A program made the translations under genes and the position numbers. A stretch of DNA of 64,000 nt from Lentisalinibacter sediminis (GTDB lineage: Bacteria; Pseudomonadota; Gammaproteobacteria; Steroidobacterales; Woeseiaceae). Position 1 is the stretch's first letter; each line of letters starts with the position of its first letter. The stretch is taken from positions 1 through 64,000 of the forward strand of contig NZ_JAPDRF010000003.1 of assembly GCF_040706615.1 (NCBI RefSeq), in the 5' to 3' direction. This document shows, piece after piece, positions 36,210 through 45,252 of this stretch. Under the pieces are notes generated by a model. The model ran no database searches, was not told the DNA's origin, and saw only the letters and a list, made by a program, of their open reading frames with translations.

Positions 36210-36906
36210 CGCTAGAAGTCCCTCTCAGTTGTTCTTCGTAGCGATGGTCATCGCGGATCACCTTCGGCACCAGTGTGCGCGGCTCGATCGTGACCGACTG
36301 GTAAGCCACGCGGCGCTTTTCGGGGTCGTAGCGCACCTCCACGTTGCCGGACAGCGGGAAGTCCTTGCGAAACGGGTGGCCGATGAAGCCGTAGTCGGTG
36401 AGGATGCGGCGCAGATCCGGGTGGCCGTCGAAGAGGATACCGAACAGGTCGAAGGCCTCTCGCTCGAACCAGTCGGCCGACGCCCAGATGCCGATGACGG
36501 ACGGCATCCGCGGCGGGTTGTCCGTGCCGCAGTAGACGCGAAGCCTGAGGCGGCGGTTCTTCGCCACCGAGAGCAGATGGTAGACCACCGCGAAGCGCTC
36601 CGGCTCGAAGCTCTCGGCATCGTCGATGATGACCGGCGCCCGATCCACGCCGCGGGAGAAACCGCTGTCCGTGGCATCCTGCGTCTTCCACTCGGCATGC
36701 CCGTAATCCAGGTAGTCGACGCCGCAGACGTCCATCAGCGTGTCGAAGGCGAAGTCGTCCTCGTCGCGCAGCGCCGTGGCCACCTCGAGCAGGCGCTCTT
36801 TCTCCACCTCGAAGGTGATCTCGCCGCAGGTGGACGGGACGCGGGTGACCGCGTCGCCGAAGCGCTCGTCGATGGCCGCAGCCAGAGCCTCTCTGCCTTC
36901 ACTCAT
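36202..36906 (-). CDS. nuoC: NADH-quinone oxidoreductase subunit C
   Basis: NuoC is a 30-kDa-type structural subunit of the peripheral arm. The 234-residue protein contains the signature WFEREAFDLFGILFDGHPDL and GFIGHPFRKDFPLSG. It overlaps nuoD by eight bases. An N-terminal region of about 60 residues is acidic. Confidence 0.96.
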   Translation of the reverse strand: MSEGREALAAAIDERFGDAVTRVPSTCGEITFEVEKERLLEVATALRDEDDFAFDTLMDVCGVDYLDYGHAEWKTQDATDSGFSRGVDRAPVIIDDAESFEPERFAVVYHLLSVAKNRRLRLRVYCGTDNPPRMPSVIGIWASADWFEREAFDLFGILFDGHPDLRRILTDYGFIGHPFRKDFPLSGNVEVRYDPEKRRVAYQSVTIEPRTLVPKVIRDDHRYEEQLRGTSSDG

Positions 36907-36915
36907 GCGGATGCC

Positions 36916-37449
36916 TCAACGCGCGATGGTGCTGGTGCGGCGGATCTTCTTCTGCAGCTGGATGATGCCGTAGAGGAGCGCCTCCGCGGTGGGCGGGCAG
37001 CCCGGCACGTAGACGTCCACCGGGACGATGCGGTCGCAACCGCGCACGACCGAATAGCTGTAATGGTAGTAACCGCCGCCGTTTGCGCAGGAACCCATGG
37101 AGATCACCCAGCGCGGCTCGGGCATCTGGTCGTAGACCTTGCGCAGCGCCGGCGCCATCTTGTTCACCAGCGTGCCGGCGACGATCATCACGTCGGACTG
37201 GCGCGGGCTCGGCCGGAAGATCACGCCGAAGCGGTCCAGGTCGTAACGGGCCGCACCCGCGTGCATCATCTCCACAGCACAGCACGCCAGGCCGAATGTC
37301 ATCGGCCAGAGGGAACCCGTACGCGCCCAGTTCACGACGTTGTCCACCGCCGTGACGACGAACCCCTTCTTCTCGATGCTGCCTTCCGGCAGCGGTGCGC
37401 GGGCCTCGTCCAGCCCGAATTCCTGCCTGTCCGCCTCGCTCAGTCCCAT
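36916..37449 (-). CDS. nuoB: NADH-quinone oxidoreductase subunit B
   Basis: NuoB holds the terminal cluster N2. The 177-residue protein has the tandem Cys56-Cys57 and further ligands Cys121 and Cys151 (VPGCPPTAEALL). The ATG lies inside the end of nuoA, a ten-base overlap. Upstream extension is rejected because it would read through nuoA. Confidence 0.97.
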   Translation of the reverse strand: MGLSEADRQEFGLDEARAPLPEGSIEKKGFVVTAVDNVVNWARTGSLWPMTFGLACCAVEMMHAGAARYDLDRFGVIFRPSPRQSDVMIVAGTLVNKMAPALRKVYDQMPEPRWVISMGSCANGGGYYHYSYSVVRGCDRIVPVDVYVPGCPPTAEALLYGIIQLQKKIRRTSTIAR

Positions 37450-37796
37450 TCCAGGGCCCCCTTCTTCCACTCGTAGATGAAGCCGACCACCAGGATGGCC
37501 AGGAACAGCGCCATGGCGAGCAGGCCGAAGCCACCGACCGTATCCAGCGATACCGCCCACGGGAAAAGGAACGCGATCTCCAGATCGAAGATGATGAACA
37601 GTATCGCCACCAGGTAGTAGCGCACGTCGAAGCGCATGCGCGAGTCCTCGAAGGCCTCGAAGCCGCACTCGTAGGGTGCGAGCTTCTCCGGATCCTTGCT
37701 GCCGTGGCCGAAGACGAAGCCGAGGATCAGCAACAGCACGCCGATGCCCGCCGACAGCGCGAGGAAGATCAGAATGGGCAAATAGTTTTCCAGCAC
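37440..37796 (-). CDS. nuoA: NADH-quinone oxidoreductase subunit A
   Basis: NuoA is a small membrane subunit with three helices. The 118-residue protein starts at GTG (LENYLPILIFLALS) and contains the conserved KLAPYECGFEAFEDSRMRFDVRYYL region. It is the first gene of the nuo operon. The ribosome site is weak. Longer upstream extension would cover the promoter and is unlikely. Confidence 0.93.
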   Translation of the reverse strand: MLENYLPILIFLALSAGIGVLLLILGFVFGHGSKDPEKLAPYECGFEAFEDSRMRFDVRYYLVAILFIIFDLEIAFLFPWAVSLDTVGGFGLLAMALFLAILVVGFIYEWKKGALEWD

Positions 37797-37860
37797 GATG
37801 GGTGCAGCCTGAATCTCGACAGATGGAAACCTCGGGGCCGACAGCCCCAGTTGGCCCGTT

Positions 37861-37889
37861 ATTGTATCAGCCCGGCAGCATGGTGTAAC
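37861..37889 (-). promoter_or_regulatory. Promoter of the nuo operon
   Basis: On the minus strand GTTACA (37884-37889) and TACAAT (37861-37866) are separated by 17 bases. The start would be about 60 bases before nuoA and downstream of the tRNA-Leu terminator. Confidence 0.6.
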
Positions 37890-37946
37890 GCTCGCGCGAC
37901 GCCAGGGCGGCTTACACCGGACTTGTCCAGCAATCAGAAAAAGAGC

Positions 37947-37979
37947 AAAAAAAAACGGCGGCCCCTGCCGGGACCGCCG
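37947..37979 (-). terminator. Intrinsic terminator after tRNA-Leu
   Basis: A 10-bp stem with one G-T pair (37956-37965 with 37970-37979, loop TGCC) is followed on the minus strand by nine T residues. It isolates the secG-tRNA transcript from nuo. Confidence 0.92.
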
Positions 37980-37992
37980 CTCATCTCGTGTG

Positions 37993-38077
37993 TGGTGCCG
38001 ACGGCCGGACTCGAACCGGCACGGCTTGCGCCACTGCCCCCTCAAGACAGCGTGTCTACCAATTCCACCACGTCGGC
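37993..38077 (-). tRNA. leuU: tRNA-Leu (GAG)
   Basis: The 85-base cloverleaf has the long variable arm of class II tRNAs. The anticodon GAG is at 38041-38043. The acceptor stem GCCGACG/CGTCGGC is perfect and CCA is encoded. It follows secG by 30 bases, the same order as secG-leuU in E. coli. Confidence 0.97.
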
Positions 38078-38107
38078 ATCGATCGAACGAATCTCTTTAC
38101 GGGCCGG

Positions 38108-38542
38108 TTACCGGCCCTGGCCGTCGCCGCCTTCCTCTGCGGGCTGATCGACCGCCGGCAACTGATCCAGGTTCTCGGCCCCGCCGTCCCCTGCGGACTC
38201 GGGCAGCGGCAACGGGTCCTCGATATCCTCGGCCGGCAGCGCCTGCGCCGGACCCGGCTCGCTCTGTCCTGCCTCCTGCTCGAGCAGACTCTCGCCACCA
38301 CCCTGCTGACCGCTCAGGTAGGCGAGCGCCAGGCAATTGGCGAAGAACAGGGTGGCCAGCACCGCAGTGGCACGTGACAGGAAGCTGCCGGTGCCGCGGG
38401 CGCCGAACACCGTGCCGGACGCGCCGGAACCGAAGGCAGCACCCGCGTCTGCGCCCTTGCCTTTCTGCAACAGGACCAGCGCGATGATGCCGATGGCCAT
38501 GAAGACCAGCGCCACCGTCAGGACGACGTAAAGTGTGCTCAT
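38108..38542 (-). CDS. secG: Preprotein translocase subunit SecG
   Basis: SecG assists the SecYE channel in protein export. The 144-residue protein has two membrane helices (about 4-24 and 53-72) flanking the conserved LLQKGKGADAGAAFGSGASGT loop residues. A long Pro/Glu/Ala-rich C-tail is typical of this group. The ATG at 38542 is chosen because it begins right at the first helix; an upstream ATG overlaps tpiA. Confidence 0.94.
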   Translation of the reverse strand: MSTLYVVLTVALVFMAIGIIALVLLQKGKGADAGAAFGSGASGTVFGARGTGSFLSRATAVLATLFFANCLALAYLSGQQGGGESLLEQEAGQSEPGPAQALPAEDIEDPLPLPESAGDGGAENLDQLPAVDQPAEEGGDGQGR

Positions 38543-38552
38543 AGTATGTCTC

Positions 38553-39314
38553 TTACCCTGCCGCGGCAGCCGCACGCCCGATGGCGAGGAACTCCGCGGC
38601 CTTCAGCGACGCGCCGCCGATCAGGCCGCCGTCGATATCTTCCCGGGCGAACAGGCCCGGCGCATTGTCGCCCTTCATGCTCCCGCCGTACAGGATGCGC
38701 AGCCCGTCGGCCACCTGCGCGTCCCGGTCTCGCACGAGCCCGCGGATGAAGGTATGCACCTCACCGGCCTGCTCGGGGCTGGCCGTGCGGCCCGTGCCGA
38801 TGGCCCAGACGGGCTCGTAGGCCACCACGGCGTCGGCGAACGCCGCGATGCCGACCTCGTCGATCACGGCCATCAGCTGCCGGCGGATTACCGCCTCCGT
38901 CTCGTCGCTCTCCCGGTGCTCCAGCGTCTCGCCGATGCAGAGGATGGGCACCAGGCCGTGCTTGTGCGCGGCGGCGAACTTGGCAGCTACCCGGTCATCG
39001 GTCTCGCCGTACAACGTGCGCCGCTCCGAGTGGCCCACGATCGCATAGCGGCAGCCGAGATCGACCAGCATGGCGGCGGAGACTTCGCCGGTGTACGCGC
39101 CCGACTCGTGCTCGGAGACATCCTGCGCGCCGATTTCGAGGCCGCTGCCGGCGAGCTGCTGGCCCACCGGGGCCAGGTACGGCGAGGGCGGGCACACCAG
39201 GAACTCCACGCCCGGCGCCTCGCCCGCACCCTCGAGGATGCCGTCGATCAGCGCCCGGTTGTCCGCCAGGCTCCCATGCATCTTCCAGTTGCCGGCGACC
39301 AGATATTGTCTCAC
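38553..39314 (-). CDS. tpiA: Triosephosphate isomerase
   Basis: TpiA interconverts dihydroxyacetone phosphate and glyceraldehyde 3-phosphate. The 253-residue protein starts at GTG (RQYLVAGNWKMHG) and has catalytic Lys11, His95 (IVGHSERR) and Glu167 (AYEPVWAIGTG). Phosphate-binding loop GG residues near the end (GGLIGGASL) are intact. It sits between glmM and secG. Confidence 0.97.
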   Translation of the reverse strand: MRQYLVAGNWKMHGSLADNRALIDGILEGAGEAPGVEFLVCPPSPYLAPVGQQLAGSGLEIGAQDVSEHESGAYTGEVSAAMLVDLGCRYAIVGHSERRTLYGETDDRVAAKFAAAHKHGLVPILCIGETLEHRESDETEAVIRRQLMAVIDEVGIAAFADAVVAYEPVWAIGTGRTASPEQAGEVHTFIRGLVRDRDAQVADGLRILYGGSMKGDNAPGLFAREDIDGGLIGGASLKAAEFLAIGRAAAAAG

Positions 39315-39390
39315 AGTGCGTCTCCGCGCCCCGTGGCCGGGGCCGTGAAAGGGCGCGAAGGATACCGGCCGCACCCGCGCAAATCAATGT

Positions 39391-39420
39391 CCGGCAAGGC
39401 CCGGCAAGGCCGGCAAAGCC
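39391..39420. repeat. Tandem 10-bp repeat between glmM and tpiA
   Basis: CCGGCAAGGC occurs twice in tandem and a third imperfect copy follows, within the 148-base spacer. It could form hairpins with itself. No function is visible. Confidence 0.6.
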
Positions 39421-39462
39421 TCCCGCGGCAGCAGTCCCGGTGCCGACGGGCGAGGCCCCGCC

Positions 39463-40797
39463 TCAGGCCGCGCTGCGCTCCACCACCGCGGCGATGCGAA
39501 GAGCAAGCTCCTCCACCTCGCCGGCGTCCTCGCCTTCCACCATCACACGGATGACGGGCTCGGTGCCCGAGGGCCGCAACACCACCCGGCCGCGGCCGCC
39601 CAGATGCTCCTGCACCTCCGCCACGGCCTTTTGTACGGCAGCCGAGCCATCCAGATCGATGCGGCTCGCCACGCGGACGTTGACCATGTGCTGGGGCATC
39701 CGCGGCATGCCGGAGGTCAGCGTCTTCAGCGACTCGCCGCTGTCCTTCATGATGGCCAGCATCTGCAGCGCGCTCACCAGCCCGTCACCGGTGGTGGTTC
39801 TGTCCAGGCAGATGATGTGGCCGGAGGTCTCGCCGCCCAGGGTGCCACCCGTCTCGCGCAGCAGCTGCATCACGTAGCGGTCGCCGACCTTGGCGCGCCG
39901 GAAGTCGATGCCGGCGTCGCGCAGCGACAGTTCCAGGCCGAGATTGCTCATGACCGTGCCCACGACGGGCCCGCGCAGCTCGCCGGAGCGCTGCCGCGCC
40001 AGCGCCACCACGTAGAGCAACTGATCGCCGTCGATGATGTTGCCCTCGTGGTCCACCATCACCACGCGGTCGCCGTCGCCGTCGAGCGCGATGCCCACGT
40101 CGGCACGCACGCCCGGCACGGTCAGCTGCAGGAGTTCCGGGTGCAGCGAGCCGCAGCCGTCGTTGATATTGCGGCCGTTCGGCGAGCAGCCGATGGGGAT
40201 GACCTCGGCGCCCAGGGCACCCAGCACCCGTGGCGCGACCTTGTAACCCGCGCCGTTGGCGCCGTCGATGACCACCTTCAGACCGCGCAGGCTCAGATCC
40301 GCGGGCAGCGTGGACTGGCAGAACTCCATGTACTGGCGCCGCGCGCTGTCGATGCGCTGGGCCTGGCCCAGGTGGGCGGAGTCCTTGGTGCGCGCCGGCT
40401 GCTCCAGCCCCGCCTCGATGGCGAGTTCAACCTGGTCGGAGAGCTTGCCGCCCTGGCGGTCGAAGAACTTGATGCCATTGTCGTAGTAGGGATTGTGGGA
40501 GGCACTGATCACCACGCCCAGGTCCGCCTCGAACTTCTGGGTCAGGTGCGCGATGCCGGGGGTCGGCAGCGGCCCCAGCAGCAGCACGTCGGCGCCGGCC
40601 GCCACGAAACCGGCCTCGAGCGCGGACTCGAACATGTAGCCGGAGACCCGCGTGTCCTTGCCGATCAGCACCTTGCCGCCGTCGGGCACCAGCACTTCCG
40701 CTGCGGACGAGGCGAGCCGCATGGCGAATTCCGCCGTCATGGGGTGATCGCCGACGCGCCCCCGGATGCCGTCGGTACCGAAATATCGTCTGCTCAA
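39463..40797 (-). CDS. glmM: Phosphoglucosamine mutase
   Basis: GlmM converts glucosamine 6-phosphate to glucosamine 1-phosphate for cell-wall precursors. The 444-residue protein has the phosphoserine at Ser100 in ISASHNP, the Mg-binding DGDGDR loop and the C-terminal RPSGTEPVIRVM motif. The start is TTG after GGGAAGGGA, overlapping the folP stop as TTGA. Confidence 0.97.
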   Translation of the reverse strand: MSRRYFGTDGIRGRVGDHPMTAEFAMRLASSAAEVLVPDGGKVLIGKDTRVSGYMFESALEAGFVAAGADVLLLGPLPTPGIAHLTQKFEADLGVVISASHNPYYDNGIKFFDRQGGKLSDQVELAIEAGLEQPARTKDSAHLGQAQRIDSARRQYMEFCQSTLPADLSLRGLKVVIDGANGAGYKVAPRVLGALGAEVIPIGCSPNGRNINDGCGSLHPELLQLTVPGVRADVGIALDGDGDRVVMVDHEGNIIDGDQLLYVVALARQRSGELRGPVVGTVMSNLGLELSLRDAGIDFRRAKVGDRYVMQLLRETGGTLGGETSGHIICLDRTTTGDGLVSALQMLAIMKDSGESLKTLTSGMPRMPQHMVNVRVASRIDLDGSAAVQKAVAEVQEHLGGRGRVVLRPSGTEPVIRVMVEGEDAGEVEELALRIAAVVERSAA

Positions 40798-41648
40798 GTC
40801 CCTTCCCCTTGTTCCCTGGCCCGGGCGACTGCCGCGACAATAGCCAGCGCGTCGCGCGTCTCGGCCACGTCGTGAGCCCGTATGATATGGGCGCCGTGCT
40901 CCGCCGCCAATGCCGCCAGCACCACGCTGCCGACCATGCGCTCCTCCACCGGACGCCCCGTGAGCGCGGCCAGCAGCGACTTGCGGGACAGCCCCGCCAG
41001 CACGGTATAGCCCGTGGCACGGAGCGTCCCCAGGCCGGACAGCAGCGCCAGGTTGTGCGCCACGGTCTTGCCGAAACCGAAGCCCGGGTCGATCACGATC
41101 CGCTCGCGGCCGATGCCGGCAGCTTCGCAGTCCGCCGCCCGCGATACCAGGAACTCCGTCACTTCCGCCACCACGTCGTCATAACGGGGATCGGCCTGCA
41201 TGGTGCGCGGCTCGCCCTGCATGTGCATGAGGCAGACGCCGGCACCCAGCGCGGCCGCCGCCTCCAGCGCACCCGGACGGCGCAGGGCACAGACATCGTT
41301 GATCATCGAGGCGCCCGCGGCAACCGCTTCGCGCATGACTTGCGGCTTGGAAGTGTCCACGGAGATGGCCACGTCGAGTTGGCTGCGGATAGCCTCGATC
41401 ACGGGCAGCACGCGGTCGAGTTCCCGCTGAACCGACACCGGCTCCGCGCCGGGCCGCGTGGACTCGCCGCCCACGTCCACGATGACGGCGCCCGCCCCGA
41501 CCATCGCACGCGCCTGTTCCAGCGCCTCGTCGTAACGGATGAACCGGCCGCCGTCGGAGAAAGAGTCCGGCGTGACGTTCAGCACGCCCATGACCACCGG
41601 GCTCGAGAGATCGAGGGTCGTCTCGCCCAGCTGCAACGAGTCGCTCAT
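40794..41648 (-). CDS. folP: Dihydropteroate synthase
   Basis: FolP joins p-aminobenzoate with the pterin precursor in folate synthesis and is the sulfonamide target. The 284-residue TIM barrel has VMGVLNVTPDSFSDGG, DVGGESTRPGA and DPGFGFGKT motifs. The ATG is embedded in a tandem 8-bp repeat and lacks a good ribosome site. It is followed by glmM with a TTGA overlap. Confidence 0.96.
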   Translation of the reverse strand: MSDSLQLGETTLDLSSPVVMGVLNVTPDSFSDGGRFIRYDEALEQARAMVGAGAVIVDVGGESTRPGAEPVSVQRELDRVLPVIEAIRSQLDVAISVDTSKPQVMREAVAAGASMINDVCALRRPGALEAAAALGAGVCLMHMQGEPRTMQADPRYDDVVAEVTEFLVSRAADCEAAGIGRERIVIDPGFGFGKTVAHNLALLSGLGTLRATGYTVLAGLSRKSLLAALTGRPVEERMVGSVVLAALAAEHGAHIIRAHDVAETRDALAIVAAVARAREQGEGT

Positions 41649-41670
41649 GCTCAGATGCTCAGATGCTCAG
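41646..41670 (-). repeat. 8-bp tandem repeat spanning the folP start codon
   Basis: On the minus strand TGAGCATC occurs twice and then TGAGCATG, in which the final ATG is the folP start. Short tandem repeats at a start are prone to slippage. Here a unit gain or loss would alter leader length, not the coding frame after ATG. Confidence 0.6.
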
Positions 41671-41734
41671 TGTCGATTCTGCAGGGCCGGCTGTTCGTGG
41701 CCAGGGGCCCCACCGCACGGCGTTCCGGCTACCC

Positions 41735-41765
41735 AAACGAAACCGGCAGCCCTGGGGCTGCCGGT
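41735..41765 (-). terminator. Intrinsic terminator after ftsH
   Basis: A 10-bp stem (41742-41751 with 41756-41765, loop CTGG) is followed on the minus strand by TTCGTTT. The T tract is interrupted, so some readthrough into folP is likely. Confidence 0.65.
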
Positions 41766-41788
41766 ACGTGCGAATGGCGGGCTGCCGC

Positions 41789-43714
41789 TCAGTGCTGGCT
41801 GGCCGGACCGCCGATCTTGCCATCGCCTTCCTTCGCCGTCTTCCCGTCCTCGTCGCCCTGCAGACCCGGCGGCCGGCCGGTATCGTCCCAGTCGACGGGC
41901 GGACGCGGCTCGCGGCCCTCCATGATGTCCCTGATCTGGCCCTCGTCGATGGTCTCGTACTTGATGAGCGCCTCGGCCATCAGGTGCAGCTGCTTCTCGT
42001 TGTCGGTCAGAATCTGCTTCGCGCGCTGGTAGTTCAAGTCGATGATCGCGCGGATCTCCTCGTCGATGGCATGCGCCGTCTGGTCGGAGACGTTCTTGTG
42101 CTCGGTGACGGAGCGGCCGAGGAACACCTCGCCCTCGTCCTCGCTGTAGGTCAGCGGGCCCAGTTTCTCCGACAGGCCCCACTTGGTGACCATGCTGCGG
42201 GCGATCTCCGTGGCCCGCTCGATATCGTTGGACGCGCCGGTGGTCACCTTGTCGGCACCGAAGATCAGCTCCTCGGCAAGGCGGCCGCCGAACAGGCTCG
42301 AGATCTGGCTCTGCAGACGCTGCTTGGAGAAGCTGTAGCGGTCCTGCTCCGGCAGGAACATGGTCACGCCGAGTGCCCGGCCGCGCGGGATGATGGTGAC
42401 CTTGTAGACCGGATCGTGATCCGGCACCAGCAGGCCCACGATGGCGTGGCCGGCCTCGTGATACGCGGTCAGCTTCTTCTCGTCCTCGCTCATGACCATG
42501 GAGCGGCGCTCGGCGCCCATCATGATCTTGTCCTTGGCCTTCTCGAACTCCTCCATGCCCACCACCCGGCGATTGGCACGGGCGGCGAACAGCGCGGCCT
42601 CGTTCACCAGGTTGGCCAGGTCGGCGCCGGAAAACCCGGGCGTGCCGCGGGCGATGATGTTCGGCCGCACGTCGTCGCCGATGGGCACCTTGCGCATGTG
42701 CACCTTCAGGATCTGCTCGCGGCCGCGCACGTCCGGCAGCGGCACCACCACCTGGCGGTCGAAGCGGCCCGGGCGCAGCAGCGCGGGGTCGAGCACATCC
42801 GGCCGGTTGGTGGCGGCGATGACGATGATGCCCTCGTTGCCCTCGAAACCGTCCATCTCGACCAGCAGCTGGTTCAGCGTCTGCTCGCGCTCGTCGTGAC
42901 CGCCGCCGAGGCCGGCACCGCGATGGCGGCCGACCGCGTCGATCTCGTCGATGAAGATAATGCAGGGCGCGTGCTTCTTGGCCTGCTCGAACATGTCACG
43001 CACACGGGAGGCGCCGACGCCGACGAACATCTCCACGAAGTCGGAACCGGAGATGGTGAAGAACGGCACCTTCGCCTCGCCGGCGATGGCCCGGGCCAGC
43101 AGCGTCTTGCCGGTGCCCGGCGAGCCCACCATCAGCACGCCCTTCGGGATCTTGCCGCCGAGCCGCTGGAACTTGCTCGGGTCCTTCAGGAAGTCCACGA
43201 CCTCCACGACCTCTTCCTTGGCCTCTTCCACGCCCGCGACATCGGCGAAGGTCACGCTGACCTGGTCCTCGCCGAGCAGCCTCGCCTTGCTCTTGCCGAA
43301 GGACATGGCGCCGCGGCCGGCCCCGCCGCCCTGCATCTGGCGCATGAAATACACCCAGACACCGATCAGCAGCAGGATGGGGAAGGAATTGATGAACAAC
43401 TGGGTCCAGAAACCCTGGCCTTCCTGCTGCTTGGCGCGGAAGTCCACGTTGTTGTCCATCAGCTCGCCGATGAGGACAGTGTTGTCGCTCTCGGGGCTGT
43501 AGGTCATGTAGCGCCCGCTGTCGTCACGGGTGAAGTGGATGTTGCGGCCCTCGAAGACCACCTCTTCGACGTTGCCGCTACGCACCTGCTCCAGGAAGTC
43601 CGAGTACGGGACCTCCTGCGACTGGGTGCCCACGGGACCGAAGCCCTGCGCCACGGACAGCAGGACGACGATGATGACGACAAAGACGATAATGTTCTTG
43701 GTGAGATCGTTCAC
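41789..43714 (-). CDS. ftsH: ATP-dependent zinc metalloprotease FtsH
   Basis: FtsH is a membrane-anchored AAA protease that degrades unfolded membrane proteins and regulators. The 641-residue protein has two N-terminal membrane helices (about 5-23 and 104-124), Walker A GSPGTGKT (197-204) and the zinc motif HEAGH (419-423). The start is GTG after an AGGGG site. It lies 53 bases after rlmE, as in E. coli. Confidence 0.97.
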   Translation of the reverse strand: MNDLTKNIIVFVVIIVVLLSVAQGFGPVGTQSQEVPYSDFLEQVRSGNVEEVVFEGRNIHFTRDDSGRYMTYSPESDNTVLIGELMDNNVDFRAKQQEGQGFWTQLFINSFPILLLIGVWVYFMRQMQGGGAGRGAMSFGKSKARLLGEDQVSVTFADVAGVEEAKEEVVEVVDFLKDPSKFQRLGGKIPKGVLMVGSPGTGKTLLARAIAGEAKVPFFTISGSDFVEMFVGVGASRVRDMFEQAKKHAPCIIFIDEIDAVGRHRGAGLGGGHDEREQTLNQLLVEMDGFEGNEGIIVIAATNRPDVLDPALLRPGRFDRQVVVPLPDVRGREQILKVHMRKVPIGDDVRPNIIARGTPGFSGADLANLVNEAALFAARANRRVVGMEEFEKAKDKIMMGAERRSMVMSEDEKKLTAYHEAGHAIVGLLVPDHDPVYKVTIIPRGRALGVTMFLPEQDRYSFSKQRLQSQISSLFGGRLAEELIFGADKVTTGASNDIERATEIARSMVTKWGLSEKLGPLTYSEDEGEVFLGRSVTEHKNVSDQTAHAIDEEIRAIIDLNYQRAKQILTDNEKQLHLMAEALIKYETIDEGQIRDIMEGREPRPPVDWDDTGRPPGLQGDEDGKTAKEGDGKIGGPASQH

Positions 43715-43767
43715 TCGGGCCCCTCTTCCTTGGCCATGCTTAGACGCAGTCTAAACGTCAGACCGTA

Positions 43768-44391
43768 CTACAGATGATAGTTTCTCGCCAGCAGATAGAC
43801 CTCACGGCTGGCGGGCCGCGACGCCTTCGGCTTGACCACCCGGACCTGGCGGAAACGCTCCCGCGCCGCCCGTACCAGATCGTCGAATCCCTCGCCCTGG
43901 AACACCTTGCAGATGAAGGTGCCGCCCGGGCGCAGCGTGTCGCAGGCGAGTTCCAGAGCCAATTCAGCCAGATACATCGCCCGCGGTTGATCTACGGATC
44001 GATTGCCGGAGATGTTGGGGGCCATGTCGCTCAACACAAGGTCCGCCCGCGCGCCACCGAGTTCCGCCGTCAGCCGCTGTAGAACTTCTGACTCGGTAAA
44101 ATCCCCCTGCAGAAACTCCACACCGGGAATCTCGTCCATCGGCAGGATGTCGAGAGCCAGCACCCGGGTTTTCTCGCCCCACCGGCGCACCACGTACTGG
44201 CTCCAGGCGCCGGGCGCCGCGCCCAGGTCGATGACCAGGCCGGGACGGCCCGGCAGCCGCGCTTTCTCCAGCAACTCCTCGAGCTTGTAGACGGCCCGGG
44301 AACGATAGCCTTCGTCGCGCGCACGCTGGACGTAGGGGTCACGCTCCTGGCGCTGGCGCCAGCCGGCAGAACTGCCCTTCGGGTTGCTCAT
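43768..44391 (-). CDS. rlmE: 23S rRNA (uridine-2'-O) methyltransferase RlmE
   Basis: RlmE (FtsJ/RrmJ) methylates U2552 of 23S rRNA. The 207-residue protein starts MSNPKGSSAGWRQRQ and contains the SAM-binding DLGAAPGAWSQY motif and LSDMAPNISGN. A longer frame would overlap divergent yhbY and is rejected. It precedes ftsH and diverges from yhbY with 67 bases between starts. Confidence 0.96.
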   Translation of the reverse strand: MSNPKGSSAGWRQRQERDPYVQRARDEGYRSRAVYKLEELLEKARLPGRPGLVIDLGAAPGAWSQYVVRRWGEKTRVLALDILPMDEIPGVEFLQGDFTESEVLQRLTAELGGARADLVLSDMAPNISGNRSVDQPRAMYLAELALELACDTLRPGGTFICKVFQGEGFDDLVRAARERFRQVRVVKPKASRPASREVYLLARNYHL

Positions 44392-44458
44392 GAACGACTC
44401 ATGAACCGATCGCCTTGGACCGATCGCCGGCGCCCCGCTGCTGGTAAACTGTGGCGCC

Positions 44459-44749
44459 ATGGCACTCAGCGAGAAACAGCGGAAGCACCTGCGCCGCCTC
44501 GGTCACGACCTCAAGCCGGTCATCCTGGTGGGTGACGCCGGCGCGTCCGACGGCGTGATCCGCGAATGCGACCTCGCGCTGGAGCACCACGAACTGGTGA
44601 AGGCGAAGGTGCATGGGGCCGACCGGGAGAGTCGCGATGCCGTCATCGACACCCTTGCCGAGGCCACCGGCGCCGAGGTGGTCCAGCGCATCGGCCACGT
44701 CGCGCTGCTCTACCGCCGCCACCCGGAGAAACCCCGCATCGTCGTCTGA
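44459..44749 (+). CDS. yhbY: CRS1/YhbY-type ribosome assembly RNA-binding protein
   Basis: The 96-residue protein is an IF3-C-like RNA-binding domain found with pre-50S particles. The conserved GDAG loop appears as LVGDAGASDGVI and the start LSEKQRKHLRRLGHDLKPV is typical. It diverges from rlmE as in E. coli and faces greA across a 30-base hairpin spacer. Confidence 0.95.
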   Translation: MALSEKQRKHLRRLGHDLKPVILVGDAGASDGVIRECDLALEHHELVKAKVHGADRESRDAVIDTLAEATGAEVVQRIGHVALLYRRHPEKPRIVV

Positions 44750-44750
44750 G

Positions 44751-44786
44751 CCCGTCTGCGGCCGCCTGCGGAGGCCGCGTCAGACG
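44751..44786. terminator. Hairpin between convergent yhbY and greA
   Basis: CGTCTG with inner CGGCC pairs with GGCCG and CAGACG on the far side. The structure spans both stop regions. There is no T tract, so factor-dependent or structural termination is more likely. Confidence 0.4.
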
Positions 44787-45252
44787 TAGCGCACCTCCAC
44801 GATCTCGTAGTGCTTGTCGCCGCCGGGTGCGGCCACGGTGACCTGCTCGCCCTCTTCCTTGCCGATCAGCGCGCGGGCGATCGGCGAGGTCACCGAGATC
44901 AGGCCCGTTTTGATGTCCGCCTCGTCCTCGCCGACGATCCGGTAGGTGATCTCCTCGCCGCTGGCCTCCTCGATGAGCTGCACGGTGGCGCCGAACACGA
45001 CCTTGCCGCCCTCGCCGAGTTGCGTGACATCGATGATCTGGGCATGGGAGAGCTTGCCCTCGATGTCCTTGATGCGGGCCTCGATGAAGCCCTGCTGCTC
45101 CTTGGCGGCGTGGTACTCGGCATTCTCCTTGAGGTCACCATGGGCGCGCGCCTCTGCAATGGCCTGGATGACGCTCGGCCGTTCCTGACTCTTGAGACGC
45201 TTCAGTTCCTCGCGGAGCTTCTCCGCGCCACGCAATGTAATCGGTACTTTGG

